Assembly: GCA_000507305.1 (NCBI GenBank) | Contig: DF239914.1 | Span: 1-64,000 of the forward strand | Direction of reading: 5' to 3' | DNA: 64,000 nucleotides | Source of the DNA: Breviolum minutum Mf 1.05b.01 | Taxonomy: Eukaryota; Sar; Dinophyceae; Suessiales; Symbiodiniaceae | Shown here: piece by piece, positions 47,590 through 58,621 of the stretch | Layout: each line of letters opens with the position of its first letter | How positions within the stretch are numbered: position 1 is the first letter of the stretch | Notes under the pieces: model-generated | The model's database searches: none | What the model was told of the DNA's origin: nothing | The model's input: the letters and a program-made list of their open reading frames with translations, nothing else | Made by a program: the position numbers and the translations under genes

Positions 47590-48444
47590 CTGCAGACCAG
47601 CGTCTTGGAAGTATGGGCACAGGACATGAATGCTTGTAGGATAGGAATGGTCCTCAAGGTCCTCAAGCTCAACGATGCTGCATGTCTCCCACAGACCGTG
47701 TGTGCAAAATGCAAGGAGGGATCACAGTTTTTTTGACGGAAGTTCGGATGCTCTCGCTGCATGAATCCAGACCAGAGTCAGAGCTCAGTCTGGGTGACAG
47801 CTCTGGAATATGCCTGTGCTCTAAAACTCTAAAGAAAGTCTATACAATATAAAGCTAGGCTACACAGCATCTGGAGAACTTCCAAAAACTTCCAAGTCCT
47901 TCTCAGTGTCATGACAGGTCATTGGTTGACACTGCCGCAAACCTGGGTCAAATGAGCGTGGAAGCAAGAGGCCCAAACATCCAAACGACCTGAAATGCGC
48001 CCAAACCCCCTGGGCTCAAGTGTTTTGCACCTTTTTTGCAAGAGTCGCAAACATCATTACCTTAATGCCACGTTCAGATCTGGAGTTTTGTTAAAAAGTC
48101 GATGGCTTTTGCATCTAAGGGAAGTGTGCAGCAAAAGCCTTTCAGTCTTGAGACATCCAGATCCAAACTGTCAGTGGCTCCTATCTAAAAGGTAGTCCCA
48201 GAATTGAGAGACTACCTGTAGGCCAGCGTCTTTGTGCCACAGTGAAACCATGCATCTTTTTTTCAAATTCTTTGCTCTGCAAAAGCATCCTAACTACAGA
48301 CTGGAATTCCATAAGCCATCAGTTTCTACACAAAGCACTTCAATTCTGTGCTTGAAGCTTTAAAGAATCCCATCCCTCCCTTCCAAAGGAATATTCTAAA
48401 CAGCATGGCTCAGTGATGGCTAAGGTTCCACCAGTCACTCCTAC

Positions 48445-48690
48445 CTACTTGGCATTCGTTTCTTTTGCCTCAACCTGAGTATGTGTACCTTGATGGGGAT
48501 GTGCCCCGTGTGGTTTTAGTGGATTATAAGCAACCCCAGAGGTCACGGTGAAGATGGGCAACTCACCATCTTGACGCCGATGAATCAGTTCCTCCTGAAA
48601 GAGTCGATGCATCGTAGCCACCAAATTGGGAGGCTCGTTGTCACGGCGACTCATACGTATGAACTCCAGCTCTTGACTGCGGATCACTGC
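48445..48690 (-). CDS. Terminal exon of an unknown gene
   Basis: 246 nt from acceptor TACCAG to a stop at 48445. Reads AVIRSQELEFIRMSRRDNEP then PNLVATMHRLFQEELIHRRQ, with a hydrophilic tail. Phase 0 at its start fits the donor GAG|GTAAGA at 49288. If joined, it forms the C-terminus of the gene containing the exon at 49288-49440. A further small exon may sit near 48900 (TIRQIAANLFHHAAK). Confidence 0.5.
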   Translation of the reverse strand, partial: AVIRSQELEFIRMSRRDNEPPNLVATMHRLFQEELIHRRQDGELPIFTVTSGVAYNPLKPHGAHPHQGTHTQVEAKETNAK

Positions 48691-49287
48691 CTGGTAGGAA
48701 ACAAAAAGGAAAAAAAACAACACAACTTATAGAACTGATATTTTCAACCCAAAATGTTCAAATGTTAGAGGGTTTCAAAAAAAAAATGCAGCTGAACCCA
48801 CTGAATCCAACCTGCAAGATAGACATTTCAACACCTTCAAGCTAGTCGCCCTGCCTTTTGTCGGCTGTCCTCTGAGGGAGGCTTCGCAGCGTGATGAAAA
48901 AGGTTCGCAGCAATCTGGCGAATGGTCACGGCCTGAAGGGGGCCCACTACAAAGCATCAAGCTCATCACACATGAGTGATGAGAATAGTTAAAACAGGCC
49001 GATTACCTTTTGAGAAATTGAAATTGCATAGTGATTTTCTGTCTGCATCGTGATTGCATTGAACCTTTTTTTCAAACCCAACTCTTGGTATTTGTGTTGT
49101 CCTGGCCTTCAACGCTGAGACTTCTCCGAAGGTGGATTTGATCAACCTCACAAAAAAAATAGGGGGACCCAACCCCGGCAGGTGCAGCCTGCTACATAAA
49201 GACATGTAAAAACAAAATCCCTTCTCAATCAACCTTGTTTGGGGCAAGTAAAAATCCAAAGGTTGTCAATCCAAACTCATTTCTTAC

Positions 49288-49440
49288 CTCATTTGCCGGA
49301 TGATTGTGGAAGAGCTCAGCATTGTCTTGGAAGAAACTTAGCATGTTCCATCTCCCTTTTCAAGCAAATCTTCCTTGCCTCTCAGCTTCTTCCACTGACT
49401 TTGGCATTTCTGGGCCCTGAATCGTAGGAGGAATCTTCCT
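49288..49440 (-). CDS. Exon with an in-frame TGA
   Basis: One frame reads RKIPPTIQGPEMPKSVEEAE, then RQGRFA, a TGA at 49360-49362, then KGRWNMLSFFQDNAELFHNH and PANE, ending at a canonical donor GAG|GTAAGA (49288). Both sides look coding in the same frame, so the stop is surprising. It may be a sequencing error, a real nonsense mutation, or the two halves may be separate exons whose splice sites I cannot see. Confidence 0.42.
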
Positions 49441-49486
49441 TGGCACCCAAAGATTTACAACCAAAGGATTCCCAAGGTGGCTAGGG

Positions 49487-49795
49487 CTATGGAAATGTCA
49501 GCCATGGATCTGAGATAAATGCCATGAAAAATGTGCCAAGTGTCTCACGTTTTGCCAATTCCAACATGGCCGCATGACCCAGTGCTTGTCCACCATATCT
49601 ACCTGGTGCCTGGTTACATTCCAGTTGTCGATACATCCACTCAGGCAGTTTCGCCTCACGTTTCAACTTCTCTTTTGGAGGTCGATGTACTCCCAAAGTG
49701 GGCAAGGGCAAAATACCACACTTCACGGGTCGTACCGAATCCATGGCTGTGAGGACTGAAGCCTTGAAGTTCTCAATATCATCCTGGGAATAACG
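49487..49795 (-). CDS. Exon of unknown protein (RYSQDDIENFKASV...)
   Basis: After acceptor TTTTCAG (49796-49802) the frame reads RYSQDDIENFKASVLTAMDS, VRPVKCGILPLPTLGVHRPP and then a Lys/Arg-rich helix. It stays open to a stop at 49487. The true 3' border may be an intron before that stop. It probably continues the gene with the EF-like exons at 50290-51187. Confidence 0.5.
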   Translation of the reverse strand, partial: RYSQDDIENFKASVLTAMDSVRPVKCGILPLPTLGVHRPPKEKLKREAKLPEWMYRQLECNQAPGRYGGQALGHAAMLELAKRETLGTFFMAFISDPWLTFP

Positions 49796-50289
49796 CTGAA
49801 AACAAGGAGCAACACAAGTTTTACAAAATCCTGGAATTGAAAAAAAAAATGGTGAAGCCCAAGTCCAAGTGAGGATTTTTGTTGCAGCTTGGTATTCAGT
49901 CTACCAACAAACGAGCTTGAGCTTCGGAGGGCCTATAGGGGTCAAGAGAGACACTTCATGAAAGGATTGTTGAACCCTCCCAGTCTCCATTCATTGATTC
50001 CAGTCCTTGTATCCCGTCTTCGTCTTGCCAAGGGATGTAGAAAAGTGTTCCCGCGTGGCTAAACGGTGGGATTGAATGGGTCCCACTAGGGTTCCAGCTT
50101 GTCTTTGCATCAACTCCAAGATACTTGTCACTTTGACCACACGAAAGAAGTCGATACCAATCTTGCCTCAGATTTGCCCACTTCACATGTGTCAGTGGAC
50201 CAAAGTGGAAAACTCCCCCCAACAGTTTCTTCCATGTAAAACCCTGTGGTTCACGGAAAACTCATCTCCAAGAACCTTCCAAACAGCAG

Positions 50290-51187
50290 TCCGAACCATC
50301 GACCCAAGCTGCGGTTGTAGACCTTGACGGCACGATCCACATTCGACCAAAAGCGCAAAGTTGCTAAGGACTGCTGCAACGATCTCTGAAGGTGCATGCA
50401 GGGGTTGATCAGTTGACTGAACCTCCCAAAGCGACATGATGCAAAGTGAGGGATGACAGGATGGGATCAAAAGGTACCAAAAACCGAGCAAGTTCTCCGA
50501 ATGAAAAAATTATGTTGGCACTGTCAAGTTGGAGGCAGAGTCTGAAATCAGCTTGGAGTCAAAATCGAAAATGCATCTTCAAATTGCCCCTGTTTCAGAT
50601 TGATTTCTTTTTGAAGCGTGAGACCCACCAAAGAGACACGAAGAAGGGGTGCAAATTTTTGTTGGGAAAAGCGACAGCACAGGATGATCGGATGTTTGTT
50701 TCAAGTTTTCAGGTGCGTGCAGCAAGGCCTGTAACAAAGTTCGATGAAGTCTTGCATGCGGTATTTTGCCAAGGGAAGCTTGGCAAAATCAATGGAGCTG
50801 GTGTTGAAGGCAGGCACGGGGCAAGTGTAGTAGTCGTCATAGAATTCTTCGAGCTGGCTGCTTGTAACATAGTGTACTGTCCAGCTCTTCATCTCTTTGC
50901 TGACGATGTAAAACATCACTTGACATAGTTCAAGCTTTGACAAGCTACAGAACTGCAATGTGACATAGATAAAGCCGTCCCATGTCACAGTATCCTTGTA
51001 ACCTGCCAAATCCAAGAGTAATACCAGGATTTTGGCCACCCATTTCCGATGATTCCTCACCAAACGTGTCATGCTAGCAGTGCTCACCTCGTTGGGTCCC
51101 ACTCGCAAAGTGATTGGATCCGACTGCTTCAGCTTCTTGAAGATTTGATGAAAGTGTATCCTTACATCGCATGTTTTGAGGTCAGCA
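50290..51187 (-). CDS. EF-hand-like protein, two exons
   Basis: The first exon (about 51187-50729) reads VRIHFHQIFKKLKQSDPITL, VTWDGFIYVTLQFCSLSKLE, and SSQLEEFYDDYYTCPVPAF. Helix pattern and spacing (WDGFIY...LCQVMF...LEEFYDDY) recall the EF-hand core of PP2A B''-type proteins, although acidic loop residues are few. It ends TACAG|GCCTTG (GC donor). The second exon starts at 50422 and reads FSQLINPCMHLQRSLQQSLA then WSNVDRAVKVYNRSLGRWFG. The joint codon is AGG, in phase. A longer open frame over 50192-50491 is a shadow of this exon. Family assignment is tentative. Confidence 0.6.
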
Positions 51188-51297
51188 AAAACTTTTCAAA
51201 TAAATCCAGTGACAGCTGGAAAGATTGATTTTAAAGAAAAAACATGATGTTGCCATCACCGTCAACTAACTCGTTTTGGTACATCCATTGAAACAAA

Positions 51298-51461
51298 AAT
51301 TCTTAGCTCTTCCTCCAAGCATCACCAGGCGTGGTGTGATCTTCATATCCTGCAGCAACTCTACCACCTCTGCCGCTGGCTCCGGGGGCCGACTGGAAGA
51401 CAACTTCCCTAAACAGCCACGCACGGAGCTCAAAATCCCTCCAAAGGCCGCAGCGATCCTA
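51298..51461 (-). CDS. Exon, unknown
   Basis: Reads AAAFGGILSSVRGCLGKLSS, then PEPAAEVVELLQDMKITPRL and VMLGGRAK. The Ala/Glu/Leu-rich helix looks coding. It lies just upstream (on this strand) of the EF-like exons and may join them. Confidence 0.5.
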
Positions 51462-51779
51462 GGTAAAAAAAAAAGCTGGGGAAGACTGGTCCAAAATGGG
51501 GAAAAAAAAGGTGGTGCGAAATCATACCAAATGAGGGCTCAAATCCAACTTTCAACTTTGGGAAAAGGTGATGATTTCCAAATCTGAAGCCAAAGTATCA
51601 GACCCTCTTGTTCTTCAGCGTCACGTTTGCCTTTCCCCATGGCGTCACGGATCTCTCTGATCAGTCATCACCAAGGAAGCCCCAGCCCTGGTCTGCCCCC
51701 AGTGCTGTGGTGCTACTTCGGCTACCCGACAGGCTGTGCTTGAGCTTGACAAAGTGCGAATGGTCTTTAGCATTGCAAA

Positions 51780-52460
51780 TCTCAAAGTCAAGTGAGGAAT
51801 GAATGGTATTCTCAGTATTCTCTGGTACCCCTATAAATCAAGAGATCGATGGGATTCCGGTAATATACGTGCAGAAACTCCTCCCTCCATCCCTGCACCA
51901 CCGGCAGTCCCCTCGTTAAGAATCTTCAGGCCAAGAAACAGGGATCCGGTTGCAGCTGCACCACGTTAACTTCAAAATGCATACTAACTGCATGCGAAAT
52001 AGCAAAGAATGAGTGCTGAGCTGTGTCAATATGTGTTGATGTGTGTTGATGGTAAGTGTATATTTTTAGAAGAATGGTTCTATATTTGAAAATCTAAAAT
52101 CTAAAACCACCAAGCTATACCCTGATCTCTCCACATACCATGCCGTTAGAATTGAAGCCGTGAAGAGTCGTAGAAGCTCGATTTCTAACGTTCCTTGAAC
52201 AACAGGAGCACAAGTAAATAGATAGACTAGATACGTTAGCCCTGTTAACAAATATGAATTGTTGTTTCAGCCACGATCTCAAGTACAAAAAATGTTGCAA
52301 AGGTATCTGAAGAACACTTGGCAAAAAAACAGCGATTCACCAACTGCTGCCATGCAGTTGACGATTTTTCTGCATAGTTTTGAGGCTCCAACCGGCACTT
52401 TCATTCTCTCATGAAGGATAGGACACCTCGTTGGTTCCACTCGAGGTGCCGTTTCAAAGC
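51780..52460. other. No supported gene
   Basis: No exon could be supported on either strand. Plus-strand frames from 52460 to 52880 are open, but they overlap minus-strand candidates and lack any motif. Confidence 0.35.
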
Positions 52461-52700
52461 CTGTGCTAATTTTCACCTGCTGTGGTCTTTGGGCACATAT
52501 CCGATCACTTGAAATTGATAACGTTCCCTGTAGTTGCTCTGATGGATGCTACGAAAAAGATGGGCTGGTGGAGAAGTTGTTACAGAATATAGCATTCCAG
52601 GAAGTTGCTCCAGTACTACCTGGTATAAGCACCCGTTCGGTTGACAACACTCTCGGAGAATTTGCCCAAATCGAGAAGTTCCGACAGAAGCCATTTGAAT

Positions 52701-52973
52701 TTATGCTGAGATCATTGACAGCATCTGGTCGCAAAAGTCAAGAAATACATTCCCCTTCAATCTCAGCAAATCTCTGCAAGATACCCAAGCACGTACATGG
52801 ATGTGCCAGTGGCACTTTTGGCCGCCAAGGGTTGTGTCTAACAAGGCTCTACAAGGCTCATGTACCAGGGACCCCCACATGAAGTCAGGTTCCACTGCTT
52901 GTTTCAGAGCTGCTTGAACTTTACTCTGCTCAACCTCAAGTCGTGTCCGATTTGCCAACGGCCCAAAGCACAA
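52701..52973 (-). CDS. Exon candidate, unknown
   Basis: The frame reads TRLEVEQSKVQAALKQAVEP then WGSLVHEPCRALLDTTLG. The first part is helical. Another frame over 53060-53200 (SHECHVKEVVFLRPQNLKLN) also looks coding. Neither is assigned. Confidence 0.38.
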   Translation of the reverse strand: MCFGPLANRTRLEVEQSKVQAALKQAVEPDFMWGSLVHEPCRALLDTTLGGQKCHWHIHVRAWVSCRDLLRLKGNVFLDFCDQMLSMISA

Positions 52974-54260
52974 AGCACATTCATGTTCAAATCAACGGAG
53001 CTAGACTCACTCGAAGTGACGTTCACCACTCGACATTCGTTTTCAAAAGGTGGCCCAATTCCTACACAGCAAGAACATCCCCCACCTTACGCAACACCTT
53101 GTCATGTTCAGCTTGAGATTCTGAGGCCTCAGAAACACCACCTCTTTGACGTGACATTCATGGCTCTGAGTTGTCGATGAAATGGTTTCATAAATACACC
53201 CTGTGCCCCAATGGCACCCTGAGCACTCAGCCAATGATACCATCTCTTCATGAAAGTGTTGCAACCTGCTATGGCTCTCCAGTAGCTGGGGGAAGCCATG
53301 GCTGCTTACATGTGAGTCTCTTTCAGAAGATGCTCAACAAGACACAAGGTCACTGGACCTAGGAAATCATGGCATTACATCTCATTAGCATCTTCATGTC
53401 CCGTCTTCTCAAGCCTAGTTTCAGTGTCAGGTGTGAACAAATTGAACATACCCTACAGTAAGATACCAACGCACCATCTCTAACGCTACTATATAATGCT
53501 ATTCTATTGGCACAGTCGATCCACTACCCCCCAAAGCAACCCAAGAAAAATGCCAACCTTTCAACTTCTGCTTATCCAAGTCACGTTGCCAGCTTTAAGG
53601 CTAAACGCTCCTCATTGGTGAGATGTGGATCCCTGCCGGCTGTTGGGATCGGAGCGGCTCTTCATAGTCCGGTTGAAATGGTTGGGCCATTGGGGGATTG
53701 GATTCACCCGACAATCAACATGGCTAATCTCCAGATCAGAGATGCTCTTCGTTAGGTCTCACAACACAACGTTTTGGTCCAGGCGGTCCAGCATACTAAT
53801 TCGATTTGAATGATCTTCCCAACTTCGACCCAAAATAAAAGCACTTGGTTGCTCAGTCTTGGATTCTAGAAAAGAAACCACATCAAACTCATGAAACACC
53901 ACTACCGAATGATACCGAATATTACCGAATATTGTTTAGCCGTTTCAGTGCCCTGTTTCAGCCAGACACCCAGCCCGCCCGCGTGGGGTTACCAGGGCCA
54001 CCCAACTCAGACGTGGCCATGACGTCCGCGGCGGAGCTGCGGGCAGCACTGCCACTGTCCTGTGCACCGTCCAAGACGTGCCGTGCGCCGGGGCCATGCT
54101 TACACGTGTGGCGCTACGGGCATAAGGTAGCAACCGTGGCCTCTTCATGTGGTCCCAGTTCCATCGGCAAACTTTGTTCAGCTTCTTGTAGCCTCCGGGT
54201 CTGAACGCATGGAAAATGATTTGATGGAAAAAAGCGGAAAGGCTTCATGTCACAACGCCG

Positions 54261-55263
54261 TCAACGCCTACGCTCTGCATCCCTCAATTGCTCTTGGAGG
54301 TCATCAACCTCGGCTCGGGCGCATTCCTGGCCATGGCCATGGCTGACAGTAGCTATGCTGAGAGAAACACGCGCTGTTGAGCATGAGCCACACGCAGTTC
54401 CTGTTTGGCAGGGAATTTCAGACCGTATAAAAGACCCTGAAGCTGCACAAGGATCAATCGGCAGTTGCAGCGGTGTCGTGCCCAGTTTGCTTCCCTTTCT
54501 CTTGAGATGCCAACACATTGGTGCTCCAAGACATAGCCAGCAGTTGTTGCATCACTGCTAGCAGGTCTTCGGCGTGAACTAGAAGCCTGAAAATGGCCGA
54601 AAGGTATCATCGAAATTGGAAAAATGGTCATGTCCATTACTTTTTCCATTTTTTTCCAGGGTAAAAATTGAACACATCTATCATTTCACTTTCAACTGAA
54701 TCAACAAGAACATTGAAGGTTTACAGAAAAAATGCCCTGCAAACATTGCCTGCAAGCGTCGCTTCTGCTTACGGAGTTCTGTCTGTGCCTTGTGTTTGCA
54801 GAAGGAACTGCGACTGGTCCGAAAAATCACTGGATTTGTTGAGGTTGGGTTATTAACTATCAATTAGTTGATGTTCGTTGGATAAATTGTATAATTTCTT
54901 TGCTATACTTGGTTTGTTTGGACATCGCCCTTGGGACCTTCCAGCCAGCCTTGGCTGCAACCTCAGAAACTTGGCCCCCAAACAGTGTCTAGCTCATCTT
55001 CTGCATGTAGATGTTCCTCCACAAATTGCTGCCAGCATAGACTCAAACAGCATGTATCATGCATATATCAACATATAGCACATTTCTTGGCAGCTTTGCA
55101 CCCTTGCCATTCCCGGGTCGCCGGCCCGCTCAAGGCTTGGTAGCTTCTGCCGCAATTCCACGGCCAGGCGCAACTGCGAGCGTTGTGCTTCTAGCAATCG
55201 CAGCTTCCTGGCGTGGCATTGCAACTCGCCCACCCATGACATGCGCCCCGAAAAAGCAGCCAT
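54261..55263 (-). CDS. 5' end of a coiled-coil protein gene
   Basis: The start is the ATG at 55263. Exon 1 reads MAAFSGRMSWVGELQCHARK, LRLLEAQRSQLRLAVELRQK and on to about 55090, a long amphipathic helix. Further helical blocks follow: CKHKAQTELRKQKRRLQAMF (about 54805-54745), REREANWARHRCNCRLILVQ (near 54505-54445) and ARAEVDDLQEQLRDAERRR (about 54320-54262). They occupy different frames, so introns separate them. The protein is probably a structural coiled-coil. Exons further left (to 48445) may belong to it. Confidence 0.5.
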
Positions 55264-55567
55264 GACATGGCAGGGATGACGGAACTAGGAGACTAGTCCT
55301 TGGCTCTCACTTCGCTTTAGAAACAAACACACTTGCCATGGTACTTTTTAGTGGAAACACCAAAAACAAGTGAAATGGAATGTTACAGCAAGACAATGGA
55401 ATAGATTTCACTGGAAGGAAACATAAAAAAGGCTTGCGAATGCTAGTGAACCAACCGGTAAGGTAAAGTTTCATGGATCTGAGGATCAAACCAAGCAACG
55501 AGCCTAGGATTTAAAGGCAAATTTTTTGGACTGCTTTTAAGCGGTAAAACTGAGCCGGTGATTCAAA

Positions 55568-55972
55568 ACTTTAATTTTCCAGACTCGAGGCTGAAAGGTC
55601 AGTTGTACCAAGAGGCTGATTTGCAACTTCGGTGAAACGTTGCGCAGCCTGGGTATTTAAACAGCTTTCCATAAGAGGGGCATCACCAAATCCACAAGCT
55701 TCGATCATCAACGTCGACCAGTTACCTGGGTAAAGGCTTGCTCATGTCGGCGGACCTGTCGGCGCACCTGTCAGGCTGGAAGATGGAGATCCCAATTGGA
55801 GAGGTTTGGGATCAGTGGCCCCCGTTGGTTGCAGCAAAATCAGCAACTGATCACCAAAAGTCAAAATGAAAGCACGTCTTGGCTGAAAGGCCTCTTGCAA
55901 AGCTGCCCTGGAGTTGGAAGCTTTGGTGTTTAGGGCCTGGTAAAGCAACTGTGGGGTCTCTGTCTCAGTCAA
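55568..55972 (-). CDS. 3' exons of an unknown gene
   Basis: The first block reads TPQLLYQALNTKASNSRAAL, then QEAFQPRRAFILTFGDQLLI. The second (about 55720-55568) reads NWSTLMIEACGFGDAPLMES and ends ASSLEN with a stop. The two are in different frames, so an intron separates them near 55740. They lie 5' of the coiled-coil gene start at 55263, so they likely end the gene at 57350-58400. Confidence 0.45.
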
Positions 55973-56099
55973 TCTGTATCACCAAATCTGTGCTGTGTAA
56001 AGGTTCAATGGTGAAGCAGTTTCGACTCGTGCCTCATAATCCTCTAATTCATGGGACCAACACTCCTGGCCAAGACCAGCTGAAGTAAATGAGGCCGAG

Positions 56100-56900
56100 G
56101 GGTTCAAATGTGTGATAGCTCATATAGTGAATATGCATGTAATCAGCATGAAGTGAATTAAATACAACAGTTTTACCTCATTCATGTTCAAATGTTCTTT
56201 GGGAAAAATCACCAACCTACAAGTGCACGACATTTTCTACCTTATATTTAGGCGGAAACAAAGGGAAGCAGAGTCATTTAAGCTTTCAGCTTCCCGAAAA
56301 AAAAAGAAGAAAAACAGCGCCCAATTTGGTAAGAAAGATTCATTTCCTAGGATCTTGGGTTGAAATAAGCAAAAATGATTACCATCTGATCTATCCCTGT
56401 GTATATATCTATATATACATGAAAATATGTGTTGACGAATTAGTAGAGACCCGTTCATCTCTTACAATCTACTCTCAGCAAGCATGACAATAATTCTTGA
56501 TTTTGAAAAGATATCTTAATGAACATGGAGAAGAAGAGCTTTCTTCACTACACTCTACCGTTGGCTAGTCATCTGAACAACAACATGCTTACTGCAAATT
56601 GTATCTCTTGAAACCAGATTTTCCCTGGATAAAGTGGAGGGATGATGGTGTAGCTTTTGCAATCCAGAAAAGACGTAAATAATTCGGTGTATATAGATAA
56701 TGTACATATATAGTTATAGAGATATACATAATTCGTTGAGGTGAATCTATCTTTTTACATTGATATAATAACGTCACAAATGCAGATAGATTATAGATCG
56801 ACATATTGCATAGGCGGGGAATGCATATTCTTATGATATATCAACTCTCCATCACAAAACACCATTCTATTCCGCAAGTGGGCCCATCTTGATCTGTGCA
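56100..56900. other. AT-rich non-coding stretch
   Basis: TA-rich tracts near 56400-56420 and 56690-56760; no supported exon. Confidence 0.45.
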
Positions 56901-57349
56901 GCTTGTCACTTTCTGAACAATGTTTGGATGTCAATCAAAATGGAATGCATGTTCAACCCCCCGCCTTTTGCTTGTTCAAGAGGTCACCAGCCACCTGCTG
57001 AACTCTTTGGAGAGACTCCTCGCCGCATCGGGGAGTGGCTGCGCTTCATGGCAAATTTCCATGGATTTCCTCATCAATGTAAATGGATCAATGAATCATG
57101 ATTCATCCTCCATCAAATCATATCAAATCACATCATATCATCATATCAAGGATTTTGTTATGACTTCCATGTAGCGAGACCCCAATCCTGCGTGACTCGA
57201 GCCAGCTTGGGCCTCATGTGACTCCCCCATCAACTCCCATCCAAAAGTTCAACAGTTCCAACTTTGGGCCCCCAAACCATTCGGCACCAGAATGCTCATC
57301 GACTTGTGCCAGAAAAAAGGCTGCCTCACATCATGTCAAAAACATTGCA

Positions 57350-58400
57350 AAAACATTTAGCTTCCAAGTTCTCTGGCTCGACAGGTGGTTCCAAAGCTAA
57401 GGTATGGGGCTGTCTCATGCAGCTCTTGAGCAACTCTCTGGCAATCCTCCGTCTGACGCTTTTGAATAACCTCACTTTCAGACGCAGTTGCTCTTCAGAA
57501 AAGAGAACAAAAAAACAGGTCTGATTCCAATTGTCCAGAACTTTGGGGGATGATCAACTTTGGAGCAAACTCTCCAGGAGTCAACTCCTGTTCAGACGCA
57601 GTTGCTCTTCAGAAAAGAGAACAAAAAAACAGGTCTGATTCCAATTGTCCAGAACTTTGGGGGATGATCAACTTTGGAGCAAACTCTCCAGGAGTCAACT
57701 CCATGTTCAAAACCATTCCACCACCCATCACTTCAAGTATACCTTCACATCAAGACATGAAAATTCAGATGTTCTTGAAATGGATCTAAGTACACGGCCT
57801 GCCGTTCTTTTAAAGCTTCATTCCAAGCTTGCGCATGCCTCATCACCAAATGCCACTTTTTAATACACTTTCAGTCAACTCATTCCTGAAGCAAAAAAAA
57901 GGTCACCAAGCAATTCAAATTCACAACATTTCACAACCATCAAATCCCTTGGGCCTCAAGTGTTGTGGTCCTTGCACCATGATCGCCTCCCATAAGGCTG
58001 CAGCACTTTGCTGCAGCAGAGATCGCTCAGCAGGCCAGGACTTCAAAGCACCCCGCGCACGTTGTGGCACCAGCACAGTTCGACCGCTCGAATTGGCAAT
58101 TTCTTTTAAGGCATCTTCCAACCTAGTCCGGTGGCACAAATTACAGAGTTCGGGACAAGAAAGGACGTCTATAATGCTGTTGAACAGGATCAGATCTTCC
58201 AAACTTGCACCTGCACTGGATGCCTGGATGTCTGGATACCTGGATGCCTGTCACCCGGCCATCTGCATGCCCATCATTTTTTCATTCAAACTGCTGCTGC
58301 TCTATCGCTTGAAAGGAAACTTGCTGTTGCAGTAGATCCTCAATCACAGAGAGCTGGCGAATGGAATTTCCCAAATCGCTGGGGGGATTTGGGAATCAGG
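57350..58400 (-). CDS. Exons of a coiled-coil protein gene
   Basis: In reading order: LGNSIRQLSVIEDLLQQQVS (about 58385-58290), then an open 93-codon frame 58202-57921 (LEDLILFNSIIDVLSCPELC, NLCHRTRLEDALKEIANSSG, LQQSAAALWEAIMVQGPQ), then SEVIQKRQTEDCQRVAQELH (about 57480-57420). Helical, Gln/Glu/Leu-rich. No known domain. The last block sits beside a tandem 114 bp duplication. Confidence 0.5.
57477..57704. repeat. Tandem 114 bp duplication
   Basis: 57477-57590 and 57591-57704 are nearly identical (they differ only at the very end). The unit covers the 3' part of an intron, including a plausible acceptor, and the first codons of the next exon on the minus strand. Confidence 0.9.
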
Positions 58401-58621
58401 TGAACCTAAGATCTCTAAATCCTGCACTGTTTTGTGAAATCAGTGACTTGAACAGAGTACCAGCTCAAGATGGACTACATGCCTTTGTGTCATATCAAAG
58501 TGAAAAATTTAAGTGTTGTCAAAAAGGCATCTGTTTCAGTCTATTTCCAAGATGAGGGTGCATTTTTGAATCAATCTGTACTACGTATAATTATACCGTA
58601 TTTACATTACCATCTGTCTTC

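Noticed and set aside
50192-50491. Open 99-codon minus frame (SLWEVQSTDQPL...)
   Set aside because: A different frame of the same bases (FSQLINPCMHLQRSL) joins the upstream exon in phase and has better protein character, so this one is a shadow.
53845-54204. GC-rich plus-strand frame (about 119 codons)
   Set aside because: No domain, and all three frames on both strands are largely open because of base composition; left unassigned.
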